Source: Alphaproteobacteria bacterium (lineage in GTDB: Bacteria > Pseudomonadota > Alphaproteobacteria > HIMB59). From it: a stretch of DNA of 61,125 nt. The notes beneath the pieces are model-generated. The model was not told where the DNA came from. It saw only the letters and a program-made list of their open reading frames with translations, and did not search any database. A program made the translations under genes and the position numbers. The stretch is from NCBI GenBank assembly GCA_029246865.1, contig JAQWMI010000017.1, positions 1 to 61,125 of the forward strand, given 5' to 3'. This document shows, piece after piece, positions 41,628 to 52,428 of the stretch (its first letter is position 1; each line of letters starts with the position of its first letter).

Positions 41628-41690
41628 CTTTTTATTCATTTACTCTAAATATAAAAAATACTACTTATATAATAGCTAATTAAGTATTAA

Positions 41691-41782
41691 GGACAGATGG
41701 GTGAGTGGCTGAAACCAACGGATTGCTAATCCGTCGTACTTCGTAAGAGGTACCGAGGGTTCGAATCCCTCTCTGTCCGCCA
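41691..41782 (+). tRNA. tRNA-Ser (anticodon GCT), CCA encoded
   Basis: GGACAGA...TCTGTCC acceptor pairing, anticodon loop TTGCTAA, long variable arm, GGTTCGAATCC T-arm, discriminator G plus CCA. Confidence 0.97.
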
Positions 41783-41790
41783 AAAAAAAA

Positions 41791-42606
41791 ATGTTAAAAG
41801 GATCTATACCAGCAATAATCACACCCTTCAGAAAAGGTGAGGTCGATTATGACGATTTTTCAAAATTATTAAATTGGCAGATTAAAAATGGAATTTCTGG
41901 CGTCACTGTTTGTGGCACAACTGGGGAGTCACCAACCCTTACTCATGATGAGCATATGAAGTTGATTGAGTATGCAATTAAAATTGTAAAAAAAAGAGTA
42001 CCTGTAATTGCAGGTACTGGTTCAAACTCAACCCAAGAAGCAATTGAATTTACCAAACACGCATTTAAAGCAGGAGCTGATTATGGTTTAGCTGTCACTC
42101 CATATTATAACAAGCCAAATCAACAAGGATTAATTAATCATTTTAAAATCATTGCCAAATCAACTCCCTTAAAACAAATCATTTATAATATACCAGGTAG
42201 ATCCATAGTTGATCTTTCACTTGATAGCTTCAAGGAATTAAATAAGATTTCAAATATTGTTGCAATCAAAGATGCCTCTAATGATATTTCTAGACCATTA
42301 TTAATGAGAACTTTTATGAAAAAAGATTTCAATTATCTTTCCGGAGAAGATGGAACTATTGCTGGATTTTTAGCCCAAGGCGGTCACGGTTGTATTACTG
42401 TAGCCGGTAATGTGGCTCCAAAATTAACTTCTGAATTACATAAATCTTGGAATCAAAAACAATGGAAAAAATTTGATAAAATAAATTTACAACTTGCACC
42501 TTTAAGTAAAGTCCTTTTTCAAGAACCAAATCCAACTCCAACTAAATATGCTTTATCTTTAATGGGTTTTTGCACAGAAGAAGTTAGAGCGCCTTTAATT
42601 GCATAA
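41791..42606 (+). CDS. dapA: 4-hydroxy-tetrahydrodipicolinate synthase
   Basis: GSIPAIITPF; GVTVCGTTGESPTL; VTPYYNKPNQQGL; IIYNIPGRS; AIKDAS. Confidence 0.96.
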   Translation: MLKGSIPAIITPFRKGEVDYDDFSKLLNWQIKNGISGVTVCGTTGESPTLTHDEHMKLIEYAIKIVKKRVPVIAGTGSNSTQEAIEFTKHAFKAGADYGLAVTPYYNKPNQQGLINHFKIIAKSTPLKQIIYNIPGRSIVDLSLDSFKELNKISNIVAIKDASNDISRPLLMRTFMKKDFNYLSGEDGTIAGFLAQGGHGCITVAGNVAPKLTSELHKSWNQKQWKKFDKINLQLAPLSKVLFQEPNPTPTKYALSLMGFCTEEVRAPLIA

Positions 42607-42668
42607 AGTACAAAAACAAAAAAAGACATTAAACAAGTACTTAAAATTTTAAAGTACATTTAAATATC

Positions 42669-43103
42669 TTGTCAATTCTCAATCGTAGAGCAAAGTTTGA
42701 TTACGATTTAAAAGAGATTTATATTGCAGGAATTGTCCTGCAAAGCAATGAAGTTAAACCTCTAAGAGCGGGAAGGGCCTCCATTCAGTCTAGTTACATC
42801 AGTGAAATTAAAGGTGAGATTTATGCAAATAATTTGGAGATTATAACTTCAAAAAAAAATTTTGACTCAAAAAAAACAAAAACTCATACAAAACTCCTTC
42901 TGAGTAAGAGGGAAATTAGAAAAATTCTTGGATTATTAACAACCAAGGGTTATACAGCAGTCCCTATGGAGATATTTTTTAATGAAAAAGGCCTAGCTAA
43001 AATGAAATTTGGTGTAGGTATTGGTAAAAAGAAATATGATAAAAGGGAATCAATTAAAGAACGAGATTGGAATAGGAAAAAACAAAGAGTTTTAGCTAAA
43101 TAA
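42669..43103 (+). CDS. smpB: SsrA-binding protein (TTG start)
   Basis: RRAKFDYDLKEIYIAGIVLQSNEVKPLRAG. Confidence 0.95.
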   Translation: MSILNRRAKFDYDLKEIYIAGIVLQSNEVKPLRAGRASIQSSYISEIKGEIYANNLEIITSKKNFDSKKTKTHTKLLLSKREIRKILGLLTTKGYTAVPMEIFFNEKGLAKMKFGVGIGKKKYDKRESIKERDWNRKKQRVLAK

Positions 43104-43146
43104 CTTTTTAGTTGTAATCTAGGTATCTTTTGAATATAAAATTCTC

Positions 43147-43413
43147 ATGGCAAGAGTAACAGTAGAAGATTGTACCAAAAACGTTGATAGTCTTTTTGAT
43201 CTAGTATTATTAGCATCCCACAGAGCAAAAGTATTGAATTCTGGAAATGAAGCATATGTGTCTATTGATAATGACAAAAGTACAGTAGTCGCATTACGTG
43301 AAATTGCAGAAGAAAAAGTTGAAGTGGCTGCAATTCAAGAAGATATAATAAAAAGCTATCAGTTAATTCAGGAAAAAGAAGAAGAGAACGAAGATCATCT
43401 TCTTGAAGATTAA
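43147..43413 (+). CDS. rpoZ: RNA polymerase omega subunit
   Basis: [38 protein letters not shown]. Confidence 0.95.
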   Translation: MARVTVEDCTKNVDSLFDLVLLASHRAKVLNSGNEAYVSIDNDKSTVVALREIAEEKVEVAAIQEDIIKSYQLIQEKEEENEDHLLED

Positions 43414-43442
43414 AACTCCATTTTAGTTTATCATAATAGCTG

Positions 43443-45596
43443 ATGTTTGCATCTAGCTCTTTTGTAGAAAATTTTCCAAAGTTTAAAGAAGCTCTTACTA
43501 GGAATGATAAGAACTTTGATGAGGAATTATTTATCAAAGCGATTCATGTTGCAGAAAAAGCACATGATAAACAGTTTAGAGCATCAGGAGATCCTTACAT
43601 AACCCATCCATTTGAAGTTTGTAAGTCTTTAATAGAATTAAAATTAGATACGGAGTCTATTATTGCTGGATTACTCCATGATGTAATCGAAGATAGTGAT
43701 ATTGAAAAAAAAGAGCTGAAAGATATTTTTGGAGACTCTATATCTGAACTCGTCGATGGCTTAACAAAAATTAATTTTTTAGAAGAAAAAAAAATTACAA
43801 AATCAGAAAAGGATGCAGAAAATTTTCGTAAGTTATTAATTTCTACCGCTAAAGATATTAGAGTTCTGATTATTAAACTAGCAGATAGATTACATAATAT
43901 TAAAACAATTCATTTTATTAAAAATATTGAAAAAAGAAAACGTGTTAGTAATGAAACTCTCTTAATTTATGCACCTTTGGCCCAGAGGCTTGGATTAGAG
44001 AATTGGAAAATCATCCTAGAAGATATTTCTTTTAAAAACTTGCATCCTGATATCTATAATCGTATCAATGACAAAATTAATAACACCTATGAAGATTTAG
44101 AAATATCATTTAGTAATCTTAAAGAAATTGCTTCTTCAAGAATTTTAAAAAACAACCTTAATGCTGAAATTTTATATAGAAAAAAAAGCCCATATTCGAT
44201 TTGGAAAAAACTCAATAAAAAGCAGGCTGAATTATCAACTATATCCGATGTAGCTGCCATTAGAATTATTACTAGCAATACTAGGGACTGTTATAAAATT
44301 CTTGGCATTATTCACAGAAATTTTGCAGCAAAAATTGGACGTTTTAAAGATTATATTTCAAGTCCAAAACCAAATGGATATAGATCTATTCATACAGATA
44401 TATTTTTTGAAAATAAAGTATTTGAAATTCAAATTAGATCTAAAGCAATGCATATGATTGCTGAAAACGGTGTTGCTGCACATTGGAAATATAAATATAT
44501 TAATCAGTCGTACAATAATGATGAAAACTTATACAAATGGCTTCGAGATACAGTCAATTATATTGAAGAGAATAATAAAGAAGATTATTTAATCAATAAA
44601 ACTTCAAATCAGTTTTTTGAAGAGCAAATATATGTTTTTTCCCCAAAAGGTGATTTGTATACTCTTCCTAATGGATCTACTCCTGTAGACTTTGCATATA
44701 CAGTTCATACCGATATTGGCGATAGGTGTGCCGGTGCAAAAATTAATGGTATAGAAATTCCCTTAAAAACTATTCTAAACAACGGTGATCAAGTTGAAAT
44801 CATACTTAATAAAAACAAAGTTATATCCCCCCTTTGGATCAGATTTGTAAAAAAAGATAAAGTCAGAGAAAAAATAAGACATTTTTTTAAATCACAACGA
44901 AGAAAAGAGTTTGAGAAATTGGGATTAAATATTTTAACAAATATTTGCTTAGTAAAAAAAATTGAAATAAATGAAACTACTAAATCTAACATAATTAAGA
45001 ATAGTGAACTTAATAGTTTAAATAAACTATATGAATCTATTGGGAGAGGGTTTCTTTCAAAGAAAGCCATTAATGAATTATTTAGTAATACTGATAAAAC
45101 CTTAGCTACTTATGCAAATAGTATTGTGACTTTTAAACCACAATTCCCCCCAATTAACGTAAATCAATATGAAATTGGTATAGCTGTAAATTTAGCGACG
45201 TGCTGCTCCCCTATTAATGGAGATGATATTATTTCAGTTATTTCTCATGGTAGAGGTTTGATTATTCATAACTCTATATGTGACAGTCTCAGTTATTATC
45301 ATAAGGATAATTTTTATAATGCTAATTGGGGATCAGAAAAAAAAGATCTAAAATTTCTTTCAAGGATTGAAATTATTATTAAAAATAAACCTGGCGCATT
45401 AGCAAGTATTACTTCTATTTTTGATTCTCATTCAATTAATATCGAAAACATAAGAATTGCAGATAGATCAAAAAAAGCATACACATTTTTAATAGATTTG
45501 GGTGTTGCAGATACAGATAAACTCAACTTTCTTATTTCTGAAATGAAAACATTATCAGAAGTAGATAAAGTGAAAAGACAGAAAATAAAATTTTAA
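43443..45596 (+). CDS. bifunctional (p)ppGpp synthetase/hydrolase (RelA/SpoT homolog)
   Basis: HD domain (LLHDVIEDS), synthetase (GYRSIHT, EIQIRSKAMH), TGS and ACT domains. Confidence 0.96.
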   Translation: MFASSSFVENFPKFKEALTRNDKNFDEELFIKAIHVAEKAHDKQFRASGDPYITHPFEVCKSLIELKLDTESIIAGLLHDVIEDSDIEKKELKDIFGDSISELVDGLTKINFLEEKKITKSEKDAENFRKLLISTAKDIRVLIIKLADRLHNIKTIHFIKNIEKRKRVSNETLLIYAPLAQRLGLENWKIILEDISFKNLHPDIYNRINDKINNTYEDLEISFSNLKEIASSRILKNNLNAEILYRKKSPYSIWKKLNKKQAELSTISDVAAIRIITSNTRDCYKILGIIHRNFAAKIGRFKDYISSPKPNGYRSIHTDIFFENKVFEIQIRSKAMHMIAENGVAAHWKYKYINQSYNNDENLYKWLRDTVNYIEENNKEDYLINKTSNQFFEEQIYVFSPKGDLYTLPNGSTPVDFAYTVHTDIGDRCAGAKINGIEIPLKTILNNGDQVEIILNKNKVISPLWIRFVKKDKVREKIRHFFKSQRRKEFEKLGLNILTNICLVKKIEINETTKSNIIKNSELNSLNKLYESIGRGFLSKKAINELFSNTDKTLATYANSIVTFKPQFPPINVNQYEIGIAVNLATCCSPINGDDIISVISHGRGLIIHNSICDSLSYYHKDNFYNANWGSEKKDLKFLSRIEIIIKNKPGALASITSIFDSHSINIENIRIADRSKKAYTFLIDLGVADTDKLNFLISEMKTLSEVDKVKRQKIKF

Positions 45597-45598
45597 TT

Positions 45599-46306
45599 AT
45601 GAAACTAGGAGTTAATATTGATCATATAGCTACTATTAGAAATGCTAGAGGTTACAACGATTCAAATTCTCTCATAAGAGCTGCTAACATTTGCGCAAAA
45701 AATAAAGTCAATATTCTTACCGTTCATTTAAGAGAAGATAGGAGGCATATTAAAGATAAAGACTTAATAGCTCTGAAAAAAAATTCTAAAATACCCATAA
45801 ATCTTGAAATGGCACTTACTAAAGAAATGATTAATATTGCAAAAAAAATTAAACCTTCATACATTTGCCTTGTGCCTGAAAAAAGAAAAGAGATTACAAC
45901 AGAAGGGGGTATTGACATTAATAAAATATCTAAAAATTTATTGAAATCTTTGACACAATTTTGTACCAAGCAAAATATCTCTTTAAGTGCTTTTATTGAC
46001 CCTAATAAAGAACAAATTCTTTTAGCTAAGAAATACAAATTTGATACAGTTGAAATTCATACTGGCTCTCTTGAGAATAAAATTATTTCTAAAAAAATTA
46101 TTCTAAAAATTTCAAAAGCAGTTCATTTTGCTTATAGCCAAAATTTAATTGTTAACGCAGGTCACGGGCTGAATTTTAATAATATTCAATATTTACCAAA
46201 TAAAAATCTAATTAATGCCTTACACATTGGTCATTTTGTAATTTTTGAATCTATCTTTGAATCTTTTGATAAGGTTCTAAAAAAACTAAAAAAAATAACA
46301 CAATGA
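45599..46306 (+). CDS. pdxJ: pyridoxine 5'-phosphate synthase
   Basis: LGVNIDHIATIRNARG; VHLREDRRHI; NAGHGLN. Confidence 0.96.
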   Translation: MKLGVNIDHIATIRNARGYNDSNSLIRAANICAKNKVNILTVHLREDRRHIKDKDLIALKKNSKIPINLEMALTKEMINIAKKIKPSYICLVPEKRKEITTEGGIDINKISKNLLKSLTQFCTKQNISLSAFIDPNKEQILLAKKYKFDTVEIHTGSLENKIISKKIILKISKAVHFAYSQNLIVNAGHGLNFNNIQYLPNKNLINALHIGHFVIFESIFESFDKVLKKLKKITQ

Positions 46307-46671
46307 TTGTTGGACATGGGGTAGACATTCTAGAGAAAGATCGTTTTAATAATCTTTTTAATAAATATCAAAATAAACTAATTGCTAAATATTTTCTCTA
46401 TGATGAAATTAATGAGAATAACGTCGTATCCTTATCTAATAATTTTTCTGCCAAAGAGGCTTTTTCAAAAGCCTTAGGGTTGGGCTTTAGATACCCATCT
46501 TATCCAAATGCAATTATGATAAGGCGAAATCATTTGGGAAAACCAATAATCACACTAAGAGATGAGTTACATGAATATGTGATAGAAAAATATCCTAATT
46601 ATGCTATTCATCTAAGTATAAGTGACACTAAATCATTATCTATATCTTCAGTAATCATTGAGCAAATTTAA
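46303..46671 (+). CDS. acpS: holo-ACP synthase
   Basis: GHGVDILEKDRF; FSAKEAFSKALGLG. Confidence 0.94.
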   Translation: MIVGHGVDILEKDRFNNLFNKYQNKLIAKYFLYDEINENNVVSLSNNFSAKEAFSKALGLGFRYPSYPNAIMIRRNHLGKPIITLRDELHEYVIEKYPNYAIHLSISDTKSLSISSVIIEQI

Positions 46672-47404
46672 AAAATCTATCATAAGTAATTTAAAGGCTT
46701 TATTTTGGGCATTGATTATTGCAGGATTTATAAGATCATTTATTGTCGAGCCATTTAAAATACCCTCTGGATCCATGAAACCAAATTTACTAGTTGGTGA
46801 TTTTCTTTTCGTGTCAAAGTGGGATTATGGTTATTCGAGATATTCTTTTCCTTTCGGGTTACCTCTTTTTGATGGAAAGTTATTAGAAAAATCTCCTAAA
46901 AGAGGAGATATTATTGTTTTTAAACTCCCAACCAAAGAAAGTATTAATTATGTGAAGCGGTTAGTTGCAATGCCAGGTGAAACAATAAAAATTTCTGAAG
47001 GTATGATCTATGTGAAAAAAAAAGGTGATAATGTATTTAAAATGTATTCACAAAAACTAATGGAACCATTTTTCGATGATCAATACAATGCAGACATTAT
47101 TAGATTGCAAGAAAATAATACTAACAGAAACTATGAAATTTTAAACTTATCTAATAATTCAATGCTAGATAATACAAATGAATTCCTAGTTCCTAATGGT
47201 CATTATTTTTTCATGGGTGATAACAGAGATAATTCTTCAGATAGTAGGGACACAAGGAATACCGTTGGGTTCGTACCTAAAGAAAATATTATTGGTAAAG
47301 TTAGATTTATCTTCTTGTCAATTGATACCCAATTTAAACTCATTAAAATATATTCTATTTTTAATCATCTGAGATATGAAAGATTTTTTAAAAAAATCAT
47401 ATAA
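46658..47404 (+). CDS. lepB: signal peptidase I
   Basis: IPSGSMKPNLLVGDF; YVKRLVAMPGE; FFMGDNRDNSSDSR. Confidence 0.96.
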   Translation: MSKFKKSIISNLKALFWALIIAGFIRSFIVEPFKIPSGSMKPNLLVGDFLFVSKWDYGYSRYSFPFGLPLFDGKLLEKSPKRGDIIVFKLPTKESINYVKRLVAMPGETIKISEGMIYVKKKGDNVFKMYSQKLMEPFFDDQYNADIIRLQENNTNRNYEILNLSNNSMLDNTNEFLVPNGHYFFMGDNRDNSSDSRDTRNTVGFVPKENIIGKVRFIFLSIDTQFKLIKIYSIFNHLRYERFFKKII

Positions 47405-47409
47405 TTAAT

Positions 47410-48057
47410 TTGACTAAAAATAAAAATTTAGAAAAATTAAAGTCTATTCAAGGATATGAAGAATGTTTAGAGCACGATAGTTTTAACTTAAAAACAAGCA
47501 AAGAAAGTAAATTTCAAAAATTTGAATTTTTAGGAGATAGAGTCTTAAGTCTAGCTCTTTCAGAGTATTTAGTTGCTAATTATACAAATGATACTTTGTA
47601 TAACATGTCTAGAAGGATGAATTTTTTAATAAGTAACAAAACACTTTCTATGTTATTTAAAGAAAATAATTTTGAAACCTTACTCTCTCATCATTTAGAT
47701 AATTCAATAAATAAAAATTTTGTCTATGCTGATGCCTTAGAATCAATCATAGGTTTTGTTTATTTAAACAAAGGTTTAAGTTTTTCGAAAAAATTTATAT
47801 ATGAAATTTGGTCTGAATTATTAGATACTTTACCCGAAAAAGATCCAAAAACTCTTTTGCAAGAAACATGTCAAAGATTATTTAAAAAAATTCCCATTTA
47901 TAAAACTATTTCTAAATCTGGAGACCCTCACAAACCTATGTTCAAAATTAGTGCAACTATTCAAGATTTAGAAGCATTTGGTAATGGTTATTCTAAGCAA
48001 AATGCTGAAATAAAAGCTGCTAAGAATTTAATTAAATTAATTAAAATTGATGATTAA
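47410..48057 (+). CDS. rnc: ribonuclease III (TTG start)
   Basis: FEFLGDRVLSLALSEYL; ADALESIIGFVYL; C-terminal dsRBD. Confidence 0.93.
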   Translation: MTKNKNLEKLKSIQGYEECLEHDSFNLKTSKESKFQKFEFLGDRVLSLALSEYLVANYTNDTLYNMSRRMNFLISNKTLSMLFKENNFETLLSHHLDNSINKNFVYADALESIIGFVYLNKGLSFSKKFIYEIWSELLDTLPEKDPKTLLQETCQRLFKKIPIYKTISKSGDPHKPMFKISATIQDLEAFGNGYSKQNAEIKAAKNLIKLIKIDD

Positions 48058-48685
48058 AACTAGAGGCCTGATTACAAAAGTACAGCCATACAAAGACAAT
48101 CACTTAATGATCAATATCTATACCCAAGATCATGGTAAAAAATCCCTAATCGTTTTTGGTGGTAAATCTAAAAAAAAAAGATCTAGTATTATTGTAGGCT
48201 CAATAAATAATTTTGAATTTAGTATTAAGGATAATATTTGTAAATTATCAGAAGTTCAATTAAGTCATAATAGGTTTCTTTATAACAAACATCAATTAAA
48301 ACTAATCGATTATGTGTGTTACATGATAGACCGATTACTTTTTATTGAAGATAATAATTCATTAGTTATTGATGCTTATGAAGAGTTAGTAAATAATTTA
48401 AATGATAGAAAAGATTATATGATCAGTTTTTTTATTTTAGAGCTCAATATATTAAAATCTTCTGGTTATGAGCCTAACCTATCATATTCAATAATCAGTA
48501 AAATTTTACCAATTGAAAATTACAAAGACCAAGATTTGACAGTTCTATTTAATTTATTAGATCAAGATATAGAATTTCAGTTAACCTTTTTCAATTTTCT
48601 TGGGAAAATCATTGAGAGAGTTTTACAAAACCTTAATATAAAGATACCTCTTAGTAGGAATCAAATATATGAAAAATCAAATTGA
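48047..48685 (+). CDS. recO: DNA repair protein RecO
   Basis: TRGLITKVQPYKDNHLMINIYTQDHGKKSLIVFG; follows rnc. Confidence 0.85.
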   Translation: MMIKTRGLITKVQPYKDNHLMINIYTQDHGKKSLIVFGGKSKKKRSSIIVGSINNFEFSIKDNICKLSEVQLSHNRFLYNKHQLKLIDYVCYMIDRLLFIEDNNSLVIDAYEELVNNLNDRKDYMISFFILELNILKSSGYEPNLSYSIISKILPIENYKDQDLTVLFNLLDQDIEFQLTFFNFLGKIIERVLQNLNIKIPLSRNQIYEKSN

Positions 48686-49103
48686 AATACTCATTGCCTC
48701 AGACCATGCTGGCTTTAAGTTAAAAACTAAGATCCTAGAGTCATTTTTTAAAGGTAAACCTCAATTTAATGTAAAAGATTTAGGTACTCATTCTGAAAAA
48801 TCTGTTGATTATCCTCTTTTTGCTCAAAAATTGTGTAAAAAAATTAAAAAAGATAATTTTGGAATTTTAATCTGTGGTAGCGGAATTGGCGTATCAATCT
48901 CAGCAAATAGATTCAAACATATTAGAGCTTCTTTGTGTAGCACAGTGTCTGATGCAAAAATGACTAGGAAACACAACGACTCCAACGTTATTTGCCTATC
49001 AGGAAGAGGTTTTGTAAAAAAGAATATATTTGCTATGTTAAACGCCTATTTTAATACCGCTTTTGAGGCGGGTAGACACTTGAGGAGAATAAAAAAGATA
49101 TGA
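48669..49103 (+). CDS. rpiB: ribose 5-phosphate isomerase B
   Basis: [41 protein letters not shown]. Confidence 0.95.
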   Translation: MKNQIEILIASDHAGFKLKTKILESFFKGKPQFNVKDLGTHSEKSVDYPLFAQKLCKKIKKDNFGILICGSGIGVSISANRFKHIRASLCSTVSDAKMTRKHNDSNVICLSGRGFVKKNIFAMLNAYFNTAFEAGRHLRRIKKI

Positions 49104-50380
49104 CACAACATAAAGGTTTTTTTTCGAACACATTAGAAAAAGCTGACAACGAGCTTTTTAGTACAATTAAAAATGAGATTGAAAGACAAAGTGATCAAAT
49201 AGAATTGATTGCGTCTGAAAATATAGTTTCAAATGCTGTTTTAGAAGCTCAAGGATCTATAATGACTAATAAATATGCTGAAGGTTATCCGGGGAAGCGT
49301 TATTACGGTGGCTGTGAATTTCATGATATTGCTGAAAATCTTGCAATAGAAAGATTAAAAAAACTATATAAATGTAACTATGCTAATGTTCAACCTCACT
49401 CAGGTGCGCAAGCTAATCAGGCAGTATTTCTAGCTTTACTAAAACCAGGCGATACTATTTTAGGTATGTCTCTTGATGCTGGCGGTCATTTAACTCACGG
49501 GTCAAGACCTAACCAGTCTGGTAAATATTTTAATGCTGTTCAATATGGAATCGATCCAAATACATCTCTTATTGATTATGATTCTTTAGAAAAACTAGCT
49601 ATTGAATGCAAACCTAAGATGATCATTGCAGGTGGTTCAGCATATCCAAGAAATATTGACTTTAAAAAATTCAGAGAAATTGCTGATAAAGTGGAGGCAT
49701 ACTTGCTTGTAGACATGGCCCATTACTCAGGTTTAGTCGCAGCTGAAGAATATCCAGATCCTTTACCGTATGGTCATGTAGTTACTTCTACAACTCATAA
49801 AACAATTAGAGGACCAAGAGGTGGAATGATTTTATCCAACGATATGGATCTAGGAAAGAAATTTAATAGTGCTGTATTTCCAGGTTTACAGGGAGGACCG
49901 CTAATGCATGTTATTGCAGCTAAGGCTGTAGCTTTTGGAGAAGCTTTGAAACCTGAGTTCAAAGATTACATCAAGCAGGTTAAGGTTAACGCAAAAATTC
50001 TTAGTGAAGTTTTAATGAAAAATGGAATTGACATTGTAACCAAAGGTACAGATTCACATATGGTTTTAGTCGATCTAAGATCAAAAAATGTAACAGGTAA
50101 AGATGCGGAAGAAAGTCTTGAAAGAGCCGGCATGACCTGTAACAAGAACGGTGTCTCCAATGATCCAAACCCTCCAACAATTACTTCTGGAATAAGGTTA
50201 GGGTCTCCTGCTGCGACAACGAGAGGATTTAAAGAAAAAGAGTTTGAATTTATTGGAGAAAGTATCTCTACAGTAATTAATACACTCTCAAGCTCTAATT
50301 CTGATATTGAGATGCTTGAAAAATCTATCAAAAAAGAGGTTTATGACTTATGTCAAAGGTTTCCAATTTATAAAAACTAA
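49100..50380 (+). CDS. glyA: serine hydroxymethyltransferase
   Basis: [40 protein letters not shown]. Confidence 0.97.
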   Translation: MTQHKGFFSNTLEKADNELFSTIKNEIERQSDQIELIASENIVSNAVLEAQGSIMTNKYAEGYPGKRYYGGCEFHDIAENLAIERLKKLYKCNYANVQPHSGAQANQAVFLALLKPGDTILGMSLDAGGHLTHGSRPNQSGKYFNAVQYGIDPNTSLIDYDSLEKLAIECKPKMIIAGGSAYPRNIDFKKFREIADKVEAYLLVDMAHYSGLVAAEEYPDPLPYGHVVTSTTHKTIRGPRGGMILSNDMDLGKKFNSAVFPGLQGGPLMHVIAAKAVAFGEALKPEFKDYIKQVKVNAKILSEVLMKNGIDIVTKGTDSHMVLVDLRSKNVTGKDAEESLERAGMTCNKNGVSNDPNPPTITSGIRLGSPAATTRGFKEKEFEFIGESISTVINTLSSSNSDIEMLEKSIKKEVYDLCQRFPIYKN

Positions 50381-50385
50381 ACTTA

Positions 50386-50844
50386 ATGAAATGCCCTTTT
50401 TGCAAAGACAAAGACAAAGAAACTTCTGTATTAGACTCTAGACCTACAGAAGAGGGGTCAGTTATAAGAAGAAGAAGAGTGTGTGGTTCTTGTAAAGAGA
50501 GATTTACAACATTTGAGAGAATTCAATACAGAGAATTTTTAGTTGTTAAAAAAAATGGTGATAAGTCAGTTTTCGATAGGGACAAAATTACCAAATCTGT
50601 TGATCTCGCTCTTAGAAAAAGACCTGTTGATTTTGAAACAAAAGAAAAATTTATTTCTAAAATTGTCAGAGAGTTAGAGGGTACTGGTGAAAATGAAGTT
50701 AGTTCAAGTGTTATAGGGGAGATGGTTATGCAAGGTCTTTTTAAATTAGATAAAGTTGCTTTTGTTCGCTTTGCTTCTGTTTACAGAGATTTTCGTGAAG
50801 CAAAAGATTTTGAACAATTTCTAGGTTCTATTGATAAGAAATAA
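50386..50844 (+). CDS. nrdR: transcriptional repressor NrdR
   Basis: MKCPFC...[31 protein letters not shown] and ATP-cone. Confidence 0.97.
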   Translation: MKCPFCKDKDKETSVLDSRPTEEGSVIRRRRVCGSCKERFTTFERIQYREFLVVKKNGDKSVFDRDKITKSVDLALRKRPVDFETKEKFISKIVRELEGTGENEVSSSVIGEMVMQGLFKLDKVAFVRFASVYRDFREAKDFEQFLGSIDKK

Positions 50845-50846
50845 TT

Positions 50847-51854
50847 TTGTTATCAGGTGTTGATTTAAGTTACGTTCGGTCTGTTCAAAATCTCTCTTTA
50901 AAACATTTAGGCTTAACAAAAGAAAATCCTTCTGTTGCGTGCTTGATAGTTGATTTTAATAAAGATGTGAATGGAAAAGTAATAAGTTTCGGATTAACCT
51001 CTCTTAATGGAAGGCCTCATGCAGAGGTTAATGCGCTAAAAAAAATTTCAAAAAAAATTGATAGAAGAAAGTTAACTGCTTATATTAGCTTAGAGCCATG
51101 TTTTAAAAAAAAATTAAATTCTTGTTCAACCCTTCTTTATAAGGCGGGAATAAGAAGAATTGTAATTGACTCTCTTGATCCAAATCCTGAAATTTACAAC
51201 AAAGGAAATTTATTTTTAAAAAAGAAAAAAATTAAAATTTTAATTGCTAATTCAGCATCAAAATTTAAAGAACTTAACAAATATTTTTATAAATATAAAA
51301 TCTCTTCTCAACCTTTTATAACCCTCAAATTAGCGATATCTCAAAATGGTTATATAAAAGATTTTAATTCTCTTGATATTACCTCAAAAAAAACACAACA
51401 GTATTTGCATTATTTAAGATTGAGGCATGATGCTATTGGTGTTGGATATAATACGCTTATTGACGACCAACCTCAGCTCACTTGCAGGCTTAATGGAATT
51501 AATAAACACTTAAAAAAATTAATATTTATAAAAAAAAATACAAAGTCACCAATACAAAACAAAAATTTTCAATTTATTGATTATGATAAGAATAACTTGA
51601 AGCAAAGTCTTTACGACAAGCTTTCAAAATCAAACATAAGATCCTTGCTCGTTGAAGGTGGTCTATCAACATTTATGACTTTTTTCAAAGCAGGGTGTTA
51701 CGATGAGATAGTTTTAGCAAAGTCTAAGAATAATGTTGTTTCCTCAAGAGCTAAATATAAAATAAATAAAAATTTATTTGACGGTTTATTAGAGCGCTCA
51801 AATAATAATTACGGTAATGATAAAATAATAGTTTATAAAAAAAATAATGTTTAG
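50847..51854 (+). CDS. ribD: bifunctional riboflavin deaminase/reductase (TTG start)
   Basis: HAEVNAL; SLEPCFKKKLNSCSTLLYKAGIRRI; C-terminal reductase domain. Confidence 0.93.
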   Translation: MLSGVDLSYVRSVQNLSLKHLGLTKENPSVACLIVDFNKDVNGKVISFGLTSLNGRPHAEVNALKKISKKIDRRKLTAYISLEPCFKKKLNSCSTLLYKAGIRRIVIDSLDPNPEIYNKGNLFLKKKKIKILIANSASKFKELNKYFYKYKISSQPFITLKLAISQNGYIKDFNSLDITSKKTQQYLHYLRLRHDAIGVGYNTLIDDQPQLTCRLNGINKHLKKLIFIKKNTKSPIQNKNFQFIDYDKNNLKQSLYDKLSKSNIRSLLVEGGLSTFMTFFKAGCYDEIVLAKSKNNVVSSRAKYKINKNLFDGLLERSNNNYGNDKIIVYKKNNV

Positions 51855-52428
51855 TGGTATAATTCAAGATGTTGGTAAGATTTCAAACATAGTTAAGTTA
51901 GATAATTTCATAAGAATTGCAATTACCTCTACTATTAAGAGTTACAAAATTGGATCTTCTATCTGCTGCTCTGGCATTTGTTTGACTGTTACCTCTATAC
52001 CAAAAAAAAATACATTTACTGTTGATGTTTCTCCTGAAACTTTAGAGAAGACAAATGCTAATAATTGGTCAAAGGGCATGCCTATTAATATTGAAAATTC
52101 TCTTAAATTAGGAGATGAAATTTCAGGCCATTTTGTTTTTGGACATGTTGATGGTATTGGTAAATTAATTTCAATTAAAGAAATTTCTAATTGTTGGTTA
52201 ATAAAAATTCAATTACCAAAAAATCTTAGAAAATTTACTGCACAAAAAGGCTCGATATCTCTTAATGGAATTTCTTTAACCATTAATAAAGTCAAAGACA
52301 ATATAATTGATCTTATGCTTATCCCACACACTTTTGAAAATACAACTTTTTCAAAATTAAAAACAAATAGTTTAATAAATATTGAAGTTGATATGTTAGC
52401 AAGATACGCTCTTTCTCATAAAAAATGA
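51847..52428 (+). CDS. ribE: riboflavin synthase alpha subunit
   Basis: MFSGIIQDVGKI; GSICCSGICLTVT; GHFVFGHVDG. Confidence 0.96.
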   Translation: MFSGIIQDVGKISNIVKLDNFIRIAITSTIKSYKIGSSICCSGICLTVTSIPKKNTFTVDVSPETLEKTNANNWSKGMPINIENSLKLGDEISGHFVFGHVDGIGKLISIKEISNCWLIKIQLPKNLRKFTAQKGSISLNGISLTINKVKDNIIDLMLIPHTFENTTFSKLKTNSLINIEVDMLARYALSHKK

